From NCBI RefSeq assembly GCF_014200725.1, contig NZ_JACHCL010000008.1, positions 62,001-126,000 of the forward strand: 64,000 nt of DNA, in the 5' to 3' direction. How positions within the stretch are numbered: position 1 is the stretch's first letter; each line of letters opens with the position of its first letter. Below, piece after piece: positions 62,513 to 64,000 of this stretch. The notes under the pieces were generated by a model. The model did not search any database. It saw nothing but the letters and a program-made list of their open reading frames with translations, and had not been told where the DNA came from. The position numbers were made by a program, and so were the translations under genes. Source of the DNA: Janthinobacterium silvisoli. GTDB taxonomy: Bacteria; Pseudomonadota; Gammaproteobacteria; Burkholderiales; Burkholderiaceae_D.

Positions 62513-63157
62513 ATGCCTATGATACGGAGGATGAAACAGGGGCTGCTGGCGGCGACCATGCTCACGGCTGTCCAGCATCCAGCGGGAGCTGCCGGCATGA
62601 ACGACGCCCTGCATGCCTATTACACTGCAGAAAAGAGCGCCCTGCCCGCCACGGCCGCCACTGGTGCGCTCGCCGCCGTATTCGGTGGCCTGCTGTTACG
62701 CCGCAGGCAGCGCTTTTCAACGGGACTGGGCCTGCCGTTCCTGCTGATCGGCGCTGCCACCAGCATCGGCTCGCTGGCGTATTTATCGCAGATCGACGAA
62801 CGCCATGCCAGCTATGCAACGCTGTTAAACGAGTCGCCAGCGCTGTATCTCCAAACGGAGGGTACTCATCTGGACACCATGCAGCGCGATTTCCAGCGCA
62901 TCATCTGGATCGATGGCAGCGTGGCGGCTGCTGCTCTGGGCCTGGCGGTTTATGGCACGGTAAACAACAAGCGCTACGCCAAGGGACTGGGGATAGGCAC
63001 GCTGGTCAGCGCGGCCGCCTTGACTGCATTGGAAATGCATAACCGGGATCGCGCAAGCGAGTATCTGAACGCCTTGCATACCTACGCTGCGCATACCTCG
63101 CTGCAGGTGGGCGGCAATTTGACATCCTTGTCGCTGGATTTCCAAACAGCGTTTTAA
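62513..63157 (+). CDS. Uncharacterised exported/membrane protein
   Basis: A 214-residue protein with a signal-like N-terminus ('LLAATMLTAVQHPAGAAG'), two or three hydrophobic segments (around 'ATAATGALAAVFGGLLL' and 'GLPFLLIGAATSIGSLAYL'), a soluble loop, and a further 'VAAAALGLAVYG' segment. No family recognised. Starts 2 bp after the SDR stop, so probably cotranscribed with it. An ATG at 62531 adjacent to GGAGG is an alternative start. Confidence 0.65.
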   Translation: MPMIRRMKQGLLAATMLTAVQHPAGAAGMNDALHAYYTAEKSALPATAATGALAAVFGGLLLRRRQRFSTGLGLPFLLIGAATSIGSLAYLSQIDERHASYATLLNESPALYLQTEGTHLDTMQRDFQRIIWIDGSVAAAALGLAVYGTVNNKRYAKGLGIGTLVSAAALTALEMHNRDRASEYLNALHTYAAHTSLQVGGNLTSLSLDFQTAF

Positions 63158-64000
63158 GGCTTTGCCTGCGCCAGCATGGCCAGCAAGCTGGCGCTGCGCT
63201 GGCCTTCGCAACTGATGGCCAGGCCATCGGCCAGTTCGGGCGCCGTCAGCCGGGTCAGCACGGAGCCGCTCGGCATTTCCAGTGCCAGCCGCGCACCGCG
63301 CTCCCAGGCCAGGCGCACGGTATCGGCCCAGTTGACCTGGCGCGCCATATTGCTGGCCAGGCTGTCCCGGATGCGGTCTGGATCAGACAGGCTGCGCGCT
63401 GCGCTGCTGCTCAGGTAAGCCAGCACAGGCCGGCGCACGCTCACTTGCGCAAAAACCGCCTCCATTTCCTGCGCTTGCGCGCCAAACAGCGGGCAATGCG
63501 AAGGCACGCTAACGGCCAGGCGCTGGACCTTGCTGGCACCGTGCTGCAGTGCCAGGGCCATTACCTGCTGCAATGCATGGTCGCTGCCGGCAATGACGAT
63601 CTGCCGCCTGGCGTTCAGATTGGCGATATATACGGGATGCACATCGCTATGCACTTGGGCCACCAGCGCTGCCAGCGGCGCGTGTTCCAGGCCCACGATG
63701 GCGGCCATGCCGTAGCCACTGGGGTACGCCTGTTGCATCAACTGCCCGCGCAAGGCCACCAGCCGCAAGGCGTCGGCATAGTCCAGCGCCCCAGCCACCA
63801 CGGCTGCCGGATACTCGCCGATGGAAAAGCCGGCCACCATATCGGGCTCACCACCCTGGACAGCAAGCGAGCGCGCCATCGCCACGCCGGCGATCAACAG
63901 ACATAGCTGCACGGCGCGGGTCGAGGCCAGCGCCGCTTCCGTATCCAGTGTTAAAGGGTCCAAGCCCAGCACAGATGCTGTTTCATCCAGCGTGGCAGCC
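63154..64000 (-). CDS. mdcH: Malonate decarboxylase epsilon subunit (malonyl-CoA:ACP transferase-like), partial
   Basis: The C-terminal 282 residues of an acyltransferase; the reading frame continues past the window edge (in-frame 'AATLDETASVLGLDP' before the last start-like codon). The nucleophile elbow 'GFSIGEYPAAV' (GxSxGE), 'SVPSHCPLF' (catalytic His) and 'LEMPSGSVLTRL' match MdcH, which loads malonyl onto the acyl carrier subunit of malonate decarboxylase. The other mdc genes would lie to the right. Its stop overlaps the preceding convergent gene by 4 bp. Confidence 0.85.
   Translation of the reverse strand, partial: AATLDETASVLGLDPLTLDTEAALASTRAVQLCLLIAGVAMARSLAVQGGEPDMVAGFSIGEYPAAVVAGALDYADALRLVALRGQLMQQAYPSGYGMAAIVGLEHAPLAALVAQVHSDVHPVYIANLNARRQIVIAGSDHALQQVMALALQHGASKVQRLAVSVPSHCPLFGAQAQEMEAVFAQVSVRRPVLAYLSSSAARSLSDPDRIRDSLASNMARQVNWADTVRLAWERGARLALEMPSGSVLTRLTAPELADGLAISCEGQRSASLLAMLAQAKP

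Overview
The window is a chromosomal segment of a GC-rich beta-proteobacterium, most likely an Oxalobacteraceae member (Janthinobacterium, Duganella or Massilia type). That is an inference from protein style: a secreted chitinase with a Pro-Thr linker, a PEP-CTERM protein, a malonate decarboxylase subunit, many LysR/TetR/AraC regulators and high-GC codon use. No rRNA, tRNA or CRISPR array was seen.

Bases 1-15350 are ordinary core or accessory genome: DUF4142, SMI1/KNR4, Nramp and catalase-like genes with a divergent TetR; a methyltransferase; a LysR/amidase pair; a DUF2061 protein; a lipoprotein chitinase; a serine hydrolase; a ClpP-like exported protein; a tiny gene with a double-glycine leader (12854-12991); and a LysR/epoxide hydrolase pair.

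Bases 15349-22503 hold the most unusual locus. It is a five-gene, translationally coupled minus-strand operon with a clear sigma70 promoter at 22475-22503. In order it encodes a VioB-type ferritin-like protein, the N-terminal and C-terminal parts of what looks like a LodA/GoxA (cysteine tryptophylquinone, CTQ) oxidase split into two genes, a QhpD-like radical SAM/SPASM protein and a LodB/QhpG-like flavoprotein. A 167-bp miniature inverted-repeat element is inserted exactly at the last stop codon.

Bases about 22550-45060 form a mosaic genomic island. Its left flank is a decayed copy of the recombinase that is intact at its right flank, in direct orientation. Cargo includes a DUF6602 protein, a SIR2-HerA-KTSC operon, a 2190-residue STAND-like NTPase with a nuclease-like N-terminus, a membrane protein, an HNH endonuclease, an orphan tandem VbhA-like antitoxin and an XRE regulator. 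IS3- and IS66-type transposase scraps lie between modules. The right end carries four overlapping genes: three tyrosine recombinases (432, 511 and 773 aa) and a 165-aa coiled-coil partner, resembling a Tn554/gamma-mobile-trio type mobilisation module.

Bases 45100-64000 return to core-like genome: two SDR genes with a LysR, a Fur-controlled FTR1 iron permease fused to cytochrome c, a PEP-CTERM protein, a BLUF/response-regulator pair with a nearby histidine kinase, a DUF2946/TonB receptor pair, an EamA protein, an AlaX-type editing protein, an AraC regulator, a TetR-SDR unit with operator-like palindromes, and a malonate decarboxylase epsilon subunit running off the right edge.
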